Part shown: piece after piece, positions 38,601 through 49,611 of the stretch
How the letters are laid out: each line of letters opens with the position of its first letter
Position numbering within the stretch: the stretch's first letter is position 1
Made by a program: the position numbers and the translations under genes
The notes under the pieces: generated by a model
Seen by the model: only the letters and a program-made list of their open reading frames with translations
Told to the model about the DNA's origin: nothing
The model's database searches: none
DNA from: Lagopus muta
Taxonomy: Eukaryota; Chordata; Aves; Galliformes; Phasianidae
Assembly (NCBI RefSeq): GCF_023343835.1
Contig: NC_064442.1
Coordinates: 17,904,501 to 17,968,500 of the forward strand
Length of the DNA stretch: 64,000 bases
Direction of reading: 5' to 3'

Positions 38601-41600
38601 AGCCATGTAACCCAAGACCTTTTTGGAGTTTTCCTATATTTCAGAACCTAATGCAAGTTCTTCTCTTCCAAAATAGGCTGCCCACCTCCTAATGACCTAT
38701 AAGGGATTGCTTATAACCCTGAATGTGAAACACTGCTTTCTCCTCTCATCAACTACCAACAGATGCATTTCCATTCCCTTATCCATACCTCATTATTCTT
38801 TTTACCCACTATCTTGCTCGTTTAATTAGACTGCTTTCCAATCAGTAATTGTGAAAGCCTGCCTTCTCTGAAGTGATCCTGTCAGAAAACTTCTCATTCT
38901 GATGGAGGATACAAAGCCATACAAAATTACAAGGCCAACACATCCTGCCTTTTTGCCTTCTGTACATTATGCACGTCATTCATATGCAACCGAGTCCAGA
39001 CAGTATTTATCTGACGTTGTTAAATCTGCAAATCATCACCTATGACATTCAACAGATGGAGAAACAGTTATGAGATCAAAACAGCTCGTTTTGCTAAAAC
39101 ATTTATTGTATTTTAAGGTAATCATCCTGGAGTATAATTAATGTAAGTGACTACATGCACAGAATCTGATAGCACTGAAACAAATTACCACGAGATGACG
39201 TGTGCTCTTTGGTGCATGTCTGCTCCTTGACAATCACCTCCACAAGTCCAGCAGCATAATTTCTTTCCCAATTTACACATCACTGACAATTAGTGAGGAA
39301 GGATGCAAAAAAGCTTCAGATCATCTAAGGATGTTTACAGAACAACCCACAGGCTTTCAACAGGCAAAACCTTCACGATGTCTGGATAAGCTACTTGCAA
39401 ACCAAAAGGCTTTGTGGAGTCTTCCTTCCCTTCAAAACCATCTCCCTCCACTGACCATTTTCCTACAGCACTTTGTTGGCTGGGGCCTTGTTTACAGTAT
39501 GGCAACAGTTGGAATGCTCAGCTCATAGCAGAGTAAAACCAGCTAGCCCCAAGCACCCCTGTTATCACCCAAACAGAGGTCCCTGCAGCAACACAACTTC
39601 CCTCCAGAGTTTATTCTAACCTCACTGTATCTCTAAGCATAGCACCAAAGCCACTACAAAGCCACAGTTATCAGTGCAACGGTCAGCATGAAATGCTGGG
39701 TACAGCATTTGTCAACACTTTCTAGAGTCTCAACAACAATTTGCTGTTATTACTAACTATAGCAGGTAGCTCGTCTAAAGACTCATTTGCAAGCTGCTAA
39801 AGACTTCATAGTTTGTAACTGGGTGAGAACAAACTGCTGAAATACAGGTTTTGTTAAGAAGCCACTCAAGTGTAGAGTGCAGAATTGAAGAATTGCTGGT
39901 AACAACATAACTTAGAGGGCAAGGACAAGCTGTATACAGGCTGCAACCAGTTACTTACATACAGTTTGAAGTGAAAGCTTCTGCTAGCACAGTTTTCACC
40001 CTCACCCCCCCTCAGGAAGGATTCCCAAACGAAAGTTAACACACAAATCACACCAAAGCTGTATACAACTTGACATGGAGCTGGCAGACATTGCATTCAA
40101 CACTGCTGCTAACAACAGCACGAGAAACAAAAACCCAGGCCAACACAACAGGCCAAGTCTCCAAACGTTTCACTGACTGCAGGTCAAAGCAATAGTCAAG
40201 AGACTCAAAGCTCGCACAAACGAGAGCCTGCACTGAACACAATGAGAGAACAAGCCCACTTCTTGTGTGAATGTCAGATGTTATGGCAGCTCGGTCTGTT
40301 CCTGTTACCCAACAAGAGTTCTTACACTCATTGCCAAGTTTTTCTCCAACCAACTCTCCCCTACCCTCAGCTGACCCAAAAAGCAAACTGTGGGGACGGG
40401 CAGCCGCACAGTGCAGCAGATCCAGGGGACAGAGGCAGCTGATGTGAGCAGGGTGTAAACGCTGACTGAATGAAAAACTGCATTAGAAAAACAGCAGGAA
40501 CAATGGCTGGAAAGCTCCTCAGGCTCCCCTGCAGATCCAGTGAATGGGAGCCAAGACCATACCTCATCAAAACGAGCCGTGCCAGCATTGTGCTGGGCAG
40601 CTCTCTAATCCACACCAATAGATGCCAGCCCTGAAATGCTGCTGACCCCACAACAGGCTGTTTTATTATAGTCTGTGTAACCACCCACTAACAGGGGCTG
40701 CAGAGGCTTCCTACTGCTCCAAGCAAAGGTCAGTGGTGCTCCTCTTCCTCTCTAGATGGGCAAGGAGGCAGGCAGCTGGCACCAAGGGAAAAGGGCCTAA
40801 AAACTGGGCGAGGGGAGGGAAGGGAAAGCTCATGCTAACAGAAGTACCACCAGCCTTCCAGGTTGCTAGTGTGACTCTATCCCAGGGCCTTCTCTGAAAG
40901 CTGCTATTCACAGCTCTGCTTGGTTACAAAGCCTGATCCCCATCCTCTGCCAATCAACCACAGCAACTCAGAGCTTCCAGCTCAGCTCTTTTCAGAGCCA
41001 CTCTCAGAGCCTCCACTCTGCGTGCACATGTGCACAGCATACCAAGGAGAACAGCACATCTCCACATCAAGCTAGCAGCTTGATATTGCACAGAAAAAAA
41101 ACCTCCCTATAAAGACAAGCAACACTTCCCAGCCTCCTGGTTTGTTTCTTAGAAAAATACTTTATGTATAACATACAAGCAAATGTAAAGCCTCGAGTCA
41201 GTTGGCTGCCTTTCCTGGCAGACCCCTGCAGGAGCTCTCAGCAGCAGCCCTGGCATGCAGAGCCCCACTCAGGCACAGCAATACCCCACTGTGCAACCTG
41301 CACTGCTGCTTGGTGCTTATCAGTGCCAAGGCAGAACTCTGTCCCTGACTGAGCACACTAAAGGGCAGCAAAAGGTCGACTTTGAGCCGAACAAAGCATG
41401 GACACAGTACAGCTGAAGTGCTAGATGACATCCCAGCCCATCCTTGCCTTGATTCCTGTGGCCAGGACCACCTCCATCCCACTGTGGAGAGACTCATATA
41501 TTATTTGGCCTGCTCTCCAAATAACATTCCAGAGGGTAAGACATCAATTTTTCGCTGACAATGAGGCCAAGCAAATAAGAACCTATTCCTAGCACCTTGC

Positions 41601-44600
41601 ACAACGTGTTTTAGACAAAGTCTGTAAAAGAAAAATCAGACCCACTGTTGTGCTTATGTAAAAATATCCAAGCTGTTGGTGGGCTGAAGTACTCTGAAGC
41701 CCTCACTGCACACCCCACACCTACCAGGTGCTGTTATGTGAAGTGACCTGGCCACAGGCTCTGCTCAGCAAGACCAAATAAAACAGGAGTTACAGCAGAT
41801 AACTAGGGGTAGAAGGAAAACAGGCAGGCTTGAAGATGGCTGGTTCACCAAGGGGCACGTGCCCTCCCCTCACATCATTCTGCCTTCCTCCTCCCACTTA
41901 ACTGCTTGGCAATCTCTTTAAAAACACAAACAAACAAAGAAGTGAATATGAAACTTCAGAAGTGGTCCTTCCAAGAACACAAAATTACATCTGTTAAATG
42001 TCCTAAACTGATTAAACTAACAGAAATCAAAGGATTACAGTTGTTCCAGAAAATAAGCTGTTGGTGGGGGAGGAAGGCTTCCAGAGGTCCAGGAACTTCT
42101 CCAGACAACATCCAGCCTTTGATCTCCCTGTTTAATTGGCCCTGTCCACCTTGGGTTTGTTTGTTTTCCATACACAAAAACAAGGGGGAAAAAATTAAGT
42201 CGTATATCCTGATGCTGTAATCATTGCATGATAAAGATCTGGAAGGGAGCACAGCCCAGGGGGCTTCATGGAAGAAAAAACAATGCTGAAAACAAAAGAA
42301 CATACCCAAATTTGGCACAGCATGAGAGCTGGTTGAGGGTTTTTTTTCAAACAGGAATAAAAATAGGGACTCCTGGCTTTGAGATGCACTGATTCTATCT
42401 TGACATCATTCTCATTAGAGGATGCTGTGTTGTTAAAAACACAGCAAAAACCACTTGTAATTACTTGTAGGGCAATGTTGTAATCAGTTATGGTTATACA
42501 TGCTTTAACTAGAAGAGCTTCACACTATCATAATCTGGTTCTAGTTCTTTTTAGAGGAAAAACTGAGGCTGTCTTTTGGGCCATTTTCAATAAGGAAAGA
42601 TAACAGGAGTTAGGAAATCATTCTAACCAGCATTATCCAGCCCAATCTTTTGCAACATTTCATGCTGATGAAGCAGAACACACAGGCTGTTCTTCAGACT
42701 GAACGAGGATGGGCAGAGTTAAACAACAGCAAAACATGGCAGAACTGCAGTGCAACTGATCTTTCCATTCAGCTCGTGCCCCCAAATACAACTTGCCCTT
42801 TCTGTTTTGTCATAAGCAGTGCAGCAGAGCATCTTCCCACAAGCTCTTGGATATACTCTCCTCCTGAACACCAGCCCATAGGGCTGGAGAGTGTAAGGAG
42901 AAGCAGCTGTGTTCTTCAGCACCTGTTGGCCCTCTTTGCTGAGTGTCCATTCGTGTCTTTCCCCTGTTGTCCCCCCCAGATATCTGTTCACTCCTTTTCT
43001 CAATCCAACCTCTAACCTCCCACCAGCAGAAAGAGAAGAAAAGGATAAGAAGAGATCATGCTAACTTTTATGGGCCAGTAACAACATCAAGAGCTCCTCA
43101 CCACCCTCCCAACCTGTTGGCCACAGGACTGCAGCGCACAAATGTTGCCTTGGGCCCCTGCTACTTACAGCAGAAGCCAAGGAAATCACCCTGTTCTTGA
43201 TTTTTAGCAGATAAAGTATTGTAACAGCCAGAGATTTGACTGCATGAACATTCTCACCAAGTTCTGCATGAGATCACACCACCACCATGAAGGAAACATA
43301 AACAATGAATCACAGGACGGCCTGGGTTGCAAAGGCCCACAGTGCTCATCCAGTCCCAACCCCCTGCTGTGTGCAGGTCACCAACCAGCAGCCCAGGCTG
43401 CCCAGAGCCACATCCAGCCTGGCCTTGAATGCCTGCAGGGATGGGGCATCCACAGCCTCCTTGGGCAGCCTGTTCCACTGCCTCACCACTCTCTGGGTGA
43501 AAAACTTCCCACTGATATCCACCCTAAACCTCCCCTGTCTCACTCTAAACCATTCCCCCTTGTCCCATCACCATCCACCCTCACAAACAGCCGTTCCCCC
43601 TCCTGTTTATCCGCTCCCTCCAAGTACTGGAAGGCCACAATAAGGTCTCCCTGAAGCCTTCTCTTCTCCAAGCCAAACAAGTCCACTTCCCTGAACCTTT
43701 CTTTGCATTGCTTTCCTTCATCCTCCACCTCACTGCATATTCTCAAGAAGCCTGCAGGAACTTTTCCATTTGCCATGTCATTGCTCTTTGTTTCAGCGTT
43801 CAACCTTTCAAGTGCAAAACCTTTGCAAGATCCATACTTGCAATACTCTGAAGCACAGCTAAGTCTCTCCTCACCATTCACCTTTCTCTTCCCCAGACCT
43901 TTGGGAAAACAAGCATGAAAGCAAGTAGAACTTTTGTTTGAAATACAATTGCTGACCAAGGGCATATATTGCAGCGGTAACCCAGGCAGGAAGGAAAGTG
44001 ACAGGTGAACACACATACTCACAAGAATTGTGCCTACGACGAAAGCCTTTGGATTGAGTCAGGGTTTCCATGTGCCGATCCATGTAGCTCTTGGAGCACT
44101 GCTGCTGGGGGGAGATGATAATATCCTGATTCTTCATGTCTGTCCTCCTCGGGATGCTCTGTGGGGCACTGCTGGAGAAGGGCTTCTTTAACATCTTCCC
44201 TGTGCCATTCTGGCTGGGCCCCACTTGGCAGCCAACGCCAGGGATGCCCATGTCTGCCTGCTGCAGGTCCCCACACTGCCTGCTGTCCCCTGGCCCTGGG
44301 ATCTCCAGAATTTTCAGCTCAGTGATGTCACCTGCCCTAAAAAAAACAAGAAAACCAGTTCAAGATTCAGCATTCCAGTTATTTTACAAAGAAAAACAAC
44401 CGACGTCGGACAGGGGATCGGTTAGGGGTTTCTTTAGGTGCCATTATCAGTGGAAACAAGAAAAAGAAGGAATTTAATACTCAGGCACATATATTCCAGG
44501 CATCAAAACATTCAGCTGAAATCACATGTATTAATAAAAACCTCAGCATTTCTGTGCTGCACCTGGATTTTGTTCTGGAGGTTCTGTTCCCAGCTTTAAA

Positions 44601-45857
44601 AGGAATCAATCAAGCAAAAAAAATAATAATAATTTTTAAATGAAGGCAAACAGCACAGATCTTTCCAAAAATCTGTACCTTAACAGCTTCTAGATAACAA
44701 TTATCCTCAGCCTGGAAGCTATTTTTAATCCATATCTACATAAAGCTATCATTAAATTAGTGCAATTCACACGTGGACATAGTTGGCACTTGCTGTTTCA
44801 GGAGGAGGATGATGTAACTAATGTAGCAGTGAGTGTGAGCCAAAACAAAACAAAGAAGTGGTTGCAAAGACCTCTATCTGGACTGATTGCAAGACATAAA
44901 TTAGAAGTTCAAGGCCTCAATTTCAAACTTAATAAGTACGTGTCCAAGTGGGATGCAGAACTAACAGCAGAAAATTAGCAAGTGCCTGCTAAAGACTTCC
45001 ACTTGTCCTGGAAAAACACAGGAAAGGACAATGACCAACCTCCTTCCAAATGCCAGTTCTTTAGGAAAAACAGTTCATCCCCTGATGTTAGTGCTTTATC
45101 TTACTTGAAAATAAAAATCAGTGGCTTGGAGACTTACATTCTGTATTATGAAAGTTGCACTGGAAATAGGAAAATGTCCAGTGACAAACAACTCTTATTT
45201 GTTCTCTTCTTGACCCCCAGTGTTACCAGGAGCTGGTAGGAAGCAGCACATGAGAATGACAACAGTGCTGCTCTGGTTCAGCACCCTGCTCCCTCCTGTC
45301 TGCACAGCAGAAAGAACATGGGGCAAAGAGAAAGGAGGTGGTGCTGGCTTTGAACAACTGCACGTAATTAAATTGTACTGGGGCAACCGACCTAATAAGT
45401 GCAACCAGAGAGTGGTAAAGTGTTATACACACTGGGAGTGAAGCTTTAAAAGAGGACCAACTTCTCAGCTAGTCAAGAACTGAGTAGAATGTGTTCATGC
45501 AATACATATAGAGCCAGAACAACAGCCTTGTGCACAAACTAACAGAAACACCAGAGGCACCGCTCACAGGAAGATGCTCACAAGCAGCAGGAGGATTTAA
45601 GGCAAAGAGCCTTCTCTAGGAAGAAAAAAAAGCAAAACACCCATCCAACCCTCACCTGGAAATGACACAGCAGTCATTGGGACCAACACTAACCTGAAGG
45701 TGACTTCTGGCACGAGGCACTTGACCCCGTTGTGGAAAGGCCGCGTAAGGGAGATGGTCTGGCTGACCTGATCCACTGCAGACACTCGCCCTTGGTAGAC
45801 TCCCAAGCTTTCTCCACAGTTAATTGACACGATGCTCCCAAGCCAGTCCGTAGCCAT
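26675..45857 (-). CDS. EDC3: EDC3, enhancer of mRNA decapping 3
   Basis: EDC3 is a cytoplasmic P-body scaffold that binds DCP1/DCP2 and DDX6 and promotes mRNA decapping. Coding exons in transcript order: 45857-45694, 44336-44023, 38262-37927, 29853-29700, 28233-28016, 27009-26675 (TAG). Phases join and give 506 residues (human 508). The N-terminal Lsm domain (MATDWLGSIVSINCGESLGVYQG, GVKCLVPEVTFR) occupies about residues 1-65. The FDF motif (DTDFDFEGNLALFDK) is near 200-215, and the C-terminal YjeF_N domain spans roughly 270-506 (GVCASQMAL, LLCGPHVKGAQG, NHDVHVILFLPN, VINCLDCHEN, HSPFGCKFVIPLHST). The linker 65-190 is the least conserved part. The start codon exon begins at 45875 with an 18-nt leader and an acceptor, so a non-coding exon lies upstream. 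Confidence 0.97.
29854..37926 (-). other. EDC3: Large EDC3 intron
   Basis: About 8.1 kb without a recognisable exon on either strand. It contains a CR1 copy near its upstream (high-coordinate) end (37425-37610). The A/T-rich segment 32530-32740, with homeobox-like TTTAATTATG and repeated ATTGTTTGG/AACAAT motifs, stands out from its surroundings. Confidence 0.75.
37425..37610 (+). repeat. CR1 LINE 3' fragment
   Basis: Clean CR1 3' end with GCCCAAGGAGGCTGTGG, the GGGCAGCCTGGGCTGCTGG block and a terminal CCATTCTATGATTCTATGAT tail, which contains two intact octamer-like units. It lies inside an EDC3 intron, antisense to the gene. Confidence 0.95.
38263..44022 (-). other. EDC3: EDC3 intron
   Basis: About 5.8 kb of intron between the FDF-motif exon and the preceding linker exon. 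No coding signal or RNA gene was recognised; the only identified content is the CR1 copy at 43307-43705. Confidence 0.75.
43307..43705 (-). repeat. CR1 LINE 3' fragment (about 400 bp)
   Basis: The reverse complement shows the CR1 3' part. It starts on the plus strand with GAATCACAGGACGGCCTGGG, runs through the TCACCAACCAGCAGCCCAGG block and extends further upstream than other copies here (TCACCACTCTCTGGGTGAAA, AAGTACTGGAAGGCCACAAT). It lies in the sense direction of EDC3, within an intron. Confidence 0.95.
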
Positions 45858-46315
45858 ATTTCTGGCACACAGTTGCTGCAAAGACACACAGGCCTGGCTG
45901 TGAGAAGACGCAGACGTGACAACCTGAATCAGCATCAATCGCAATCCCCACCCCACGCTTTGGCTCCCACCCAGGCTCTGGCTTCATCAGCTTCTCTCCT
46001 CTTTGTAAGCTGGAAATTACATCCACACGGACACTGAGGATCACATTGAAGCGTAAATCCCTTGACAGGGCTCTGCCCAGCAGCCTGACTTTAACCACAT
46101 CACCCTTTGCATAAGTGAAGAAATCATTCTGTAGCAGATTTCGAGACAAACAGCTTTCAACTGCTATGTGTAGCATCCTGTTTTGCCTGTGTACATTCTC
46201 CCTGTGGTTTCAAACAGGGAATTTATCTTCCCTCTGTACAGGCAGTGAGGAGAACAGCTTGTGTGAACTGGTGAGGACACTGATCCCAGTGTGTAGAAAG
46301 AAACCCAACACCTTA

Positions 46316-46480
46316 AATCATAGAACAGCCTGGGTTGAAAAGGCCCACAGTGCTCACCCAGTTCCAACCCCCTGCTGTGTGCAGGTCACCAACCAGCAGC
46401 CCAGGCTGCCCAGAGCCACATCCAGCCTGGAGGAATGCCTGCAGGGATGTGGGGCATCCACAGCCTCCTTGGGCAGGAGG
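46316..46480 (-). repeat. CR1 LINE 3' fragment
   Basis: Antisense copy beginning AATCATAGAACAGCCTGGG on the plus strand, with the TCACCAACCAGCAGCCCAGG block; a small internal deletion follows the CATCCAGCCTGGA block relative to the other copies. Confidence 0.93.
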
Positions 46481-47304
46481 AAACCCTTTAAGGGAATGGG
46501 CAGGTAAAGAAAACGACACCAGAGTCCAGAACAAAAGTCTCCAGAGCCAGGAGGATCAGCATCATAAACAAAGCACACACAGCTTCCCAGCAGCTGCACT
46601 AAGTTCTACAAGAACATAAGAAACACAAAGGTGTGCTGCATGCTCACACCATCAGTCCCATGTAACTCCCTCACAACTCTGATGCTTGACTGAACTTGCA
46701 TCAGCACACTTTGAAGCAGCTGAAGGCATCATTTGATCCCAGGCTTTATTTTCCAGCCAAACAATGCAGGAAGATAACAGGCTTGTTGCCATCACAGCAC
46801 TACAAAAGCTAACAGGCTCTCAGGAAACTAATCACTGCATATATTTGCCTTTCTCTGTGGGATATTTGCTCAGTTTACCAGACACTTGTTAAAAAACACA
46901 AAGAATGTGCAGAACATAAGCCTGGGAAGATTAACATCACTACATCCCACATTTTTATGAGGCATTTCCATTCTCTCCTTTCTGTTCTGAGCTTCCCAGA
47001 AAAGAGATAGAAAGAAGAAAGCCACTACAAATAGCTAGGACATATACATGATATCAGGAAAACCAAACCAAACCTCATTTCCATGACCTTTCAGGAGACT
47101 TAAAGTGTGATGCTTCAAAGGGAAGCGAACACCAGACCTGGTCACCACGCTGCAGATTTTAGAGCCTCCTCACTTTCTTGCTTCTATGTATTTATATTAA
47201 CCCACAGTAACAATGCCTGGATTCCAAGGTGACAGCCAATAAAAAGCACTTCCAAACCACAGACAACACAACACCCCAAAGCATCTGCAGCAAAACTAGA
47301 ATTT

Positions 47305-47460
47305 CATCCACAGAATATCCCGAGTTAGAAGGAAGCCATAAGGAACCAGTCCAACTCCTCCCTTCTCAGCTTTTCACATCTTTTGTGAACCAGCCAAAGA
47401 GCTTAGTACAAATCACCACCCCAAAAGAATCCTTTTCAACGAGCCTCTCTCTACAAAAGC
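47305..47460 (-). repeat. Diverged CR1 3' fragment
   Basis: The plus strand reads CACAGAATATCCCGAGTTAG followed by AGTCCAACTCCT, the reversed 3' blocks of an older CR1 subfamily, then decays into unique sequence. The right end is approximate. Confidence 0.6.
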
Positions 47461-48212
47461 ATCACCATGTTTGTAAGCAAACATAAACAAAGGAACTCCT
47501 GATCTCAGATACTCTCACTTTATGGGCACATCATTCAGAAAGGAGGCATTACCCATCTAGTCAATGAATTACTCAATCACAGGGAGAAAGGCGAGCACGC
47601 TTGTTTGTTTACACACGCACAGAAAGGCAAACTTCCTGTCCAATGCTCTCCCTCATACTCCCAATTTCTGCCCCCACAACCGACAGATATCTCCAATACC
47701 AATTCCCTCACACACCGTATCTCGGATATAAGCTAATGATACCCCGTTAAGTAATACAGAACGCCGATTAACACGCGCTCGCAGCGCTTGGAAAGAAGGG
47801 AGAGGAGCCTGACAGCGCGGGATGAGCCGCTGGATGTACACAGCGCTCTGGAAGAAGGAAGAGGGAAGGCACGAGGCCCGCCTCCCCCTACCCCAATGAT
47901 GAGCTGGCACTGAGGGGATCCCGGCGGTGCAGCAGCAGAGCGGCCCGCCAGCCCCTGGCCCTGCAGTTCAGCCCAGCCCATTCCAGCCGCCCTGAGCACA
48001 ATGCCCCGCAGCGCTCAAAGCCCGGGAGGACCCAGCGGCGGCCCGCCGAGCCCTAGGCCCAACTCCCGGCCCCGCTCCCGGCCCCGCAGGCCTAGCGCTC
48101 CGCAGCCGCTCCCCCAGGCTCCGGAAAGGGCTCACCGCCACGGTTGGGCCTCAGAGCAGCGCCGGACGAGGCCCAGCCCCCGCCAGGCCCCCGAGCCCCG
48201 GCCCCGCCTCAC

Positions 48213-48295
48213 CTTACAGCCGCCGCCGCCGCTCGTCGCCCGCCCGCTGCCGCCTCCCCTCACGCCTCTGCGACGTCCGGAATACGTCACTTCCG
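48213..48295 (-). other. EDC3: Probable EDC3 non-coding exon 1
   Basis: Within the CpG island the minus strand has a strong donor (CTGTAAG before GTGAGGCG) at 48212-48211. Its acceptor partner at 45876-45877 precedes the ATG exon. An alternative minus donor (GGCG before GTGAGC) lies near 48136. The 5' end is inferred from the ETS motif nearby. Confidence 0.5.
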
Positions 48296-48460
48296 GTCCC
48301 GCCCGACAGCGCCGCTCACACCGCCGGCGGGCGACCATAGAGAGGAGCGGACGGGAAAGAGAGCGCAAGGCGCATGCGCGATGGCGCAAGGCTACTCAGC
48401 CTTGGTTTTAGCGGCGGATGGGGTTCTGCGCATGCGCCGAGCGCTGCAGGGCGCATGCGC
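48284..48460 (-). promoter_or_regulatory. EDC3: EDC3 CpG promoter with ETS and three NRF1 motifs
   Basis: An ETS motif (CCGGAAGTG on the minus strand) lies at 48288-48296, overlapping a CRE-like TACGTCA. Upstream of the gene are three perfect NRF1 palindromes GCGCATGCGC, at 48370-48379, 48428-48437 and 48451-48460. This is a TATA-less housekeeping layout, possibly bidirectional, though no plus-strand gene is recognisable. Confidence 0.65.
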
Positions 48461-48871
48461 AATGTGCGCTCGCTGGCCTGAGTGGCTGTAGTGCTGCTAC
48501 GTCACCGCCTCCGTCGCACCTTTGGCAGTGCCGGATCGTAGAGCTGTGGCGTGGTGTCATGGAACGGCTTGGGTTGGACGGGATCCCCTCCGTGACCTCC
48601 ACCGTGCGTGCTGTCACACCTCCCTCCCTGCTGTCACCTCCACTGCCCCCCTGCCTCCCATCCTCCATCATCTCAATCACCTCCATCACCTCCACGTGCC
48701 TTGTTATTATGGCTCCTGGTGAGGATGCAGAGCCTCAGAGGACAACACCAGGAGGAAGGCTCCTCTTAGAGGATGCATTGAGTCAAGCCTCTAGTCAGAC
48801 ACCCCTGCAATGAACAGGGGCATCTGCAGCTAGGTCAGGGTGCTCAGATCCTCATCCATCCTGACCCTGAG

Positions 48872-48935
48872 TGTCTCCAGGGTTGGGGTTGGACCTTGGT
48901 GCTCTTTTCCAACCTTAATGCTTCTGCGATCCAGC
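48872..48935 (+). repeat. Short CR1 3'-end remnant
   Basis: GGTTGGGGTTGGACC, GGTGCTCTTTTCCAACC and AATGCTTCTGCGAT correspond to the CR1 3' terminus with a decayed tail. Confidence 0.6.
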
Positions 48936-49090
48936 ACCCACAAAGACAGCAAAACTCCCATCAGTGTGAATGCTCAGTTCAGTTCCCCCTAGGCAAAATC
49001 CCAGATTCAAGCAGACGTTTGAGGACAGAGCTCTGATCCATGTTGCCCTCCCAGTAGAATGAGACCAGCAAAATGCAGGAAACTTTTGTG

Positions 49091-49226
49091 TTTATTAGGT
49101 TAGAAAACCTGGGCAGCCTTTACCTCTGTAAATGAATGCCTTTTTATGCAGGACACAGAAAACAGGCACTGATGCAACATTTGCCAGGAGGATTTGCCCT
49201 GCAGTCCTCAAACCCTTCTCTTTATT
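49091..49226 (-). terminator. CYP1A4: Candidate CYP1A4 poly(A) signals
   Basis: On the minus strand AATAAA occurs at 49226-49221 and again at 49096-49091, giving a 3'UTR of about 400 or 530 nt after the stop. Which is used cannot be told from the sequence. Confidence 0.4.
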
Positions 49227-49229
49227 AGT

Positions 49230-49245
49230 CATAATGCATAAATCT

Positions 49246-49291
<46 letters not shown>

Positions 49292-49315
49292 CAGCAGCAG
49301 CATAATGCATAATCT
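49230..49315. repeat. A41 tract flanked by a 15/16-bp direct repeat
   Basis: CATAATGCATAAATCT (49230-49245) and CATAATGCATAATCT (49301-49315) bracket ATTT, an A run (49250-49290) and four-fold GCAGCAGCAG. The near-identical flanks resemble target-site duplications around a poly(A) tail. It lies in the CYP1A4 3'UTR region, where the tract would be U-rich in the mRNA. Confidence 0.75.
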
Positions 49316-49611
49316 GGAAGCCAGAAGTGTTTTCCTGTGCCTCTTATTGCTCTGTGTCCCTTCTTATCATTCATTTGGTATTTCCTAGGAGGCTTCTCAT
49401 TAGGAGGCCAGCTAATTATTTCATGTGCGAGCAGCGCTACTTGTATAATGCATTTCTATAGTCAGGCTGCCACCAGTGTGCAAATGCTGGGGGATCCCCT
49501 GCGTGAAGTCATTTCAGGGCACTCGTCCTGAGCACGGCAGAGCGAAGCATAGCGGAGATGGGAGCTTCTCCATGCCCTCAACCCCACAAGGCTTGGCTCT
49601 CTCCTCCCTCC

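Larger units (their letters stand above)
45876..48212 (-). other. EDC3: EDC3 first intron
   Basis: Intron between the inferred non-coding exon 1 and the ATG exon. Apart from two CR1 fragments (46316-46480 and 47305-47460) nothing is recognisable. It becomes CpG-rich from about 47880. Confidence 0.65.

Noticed and set aside
43305-43643. Open frames repeated at 37409, 43305 and 46115 with shared peptide HPVPTPCCVQVTNQQPRLPR
   Set aside because: The common peptide is the translation of the CR1 3' end, not a protein family.
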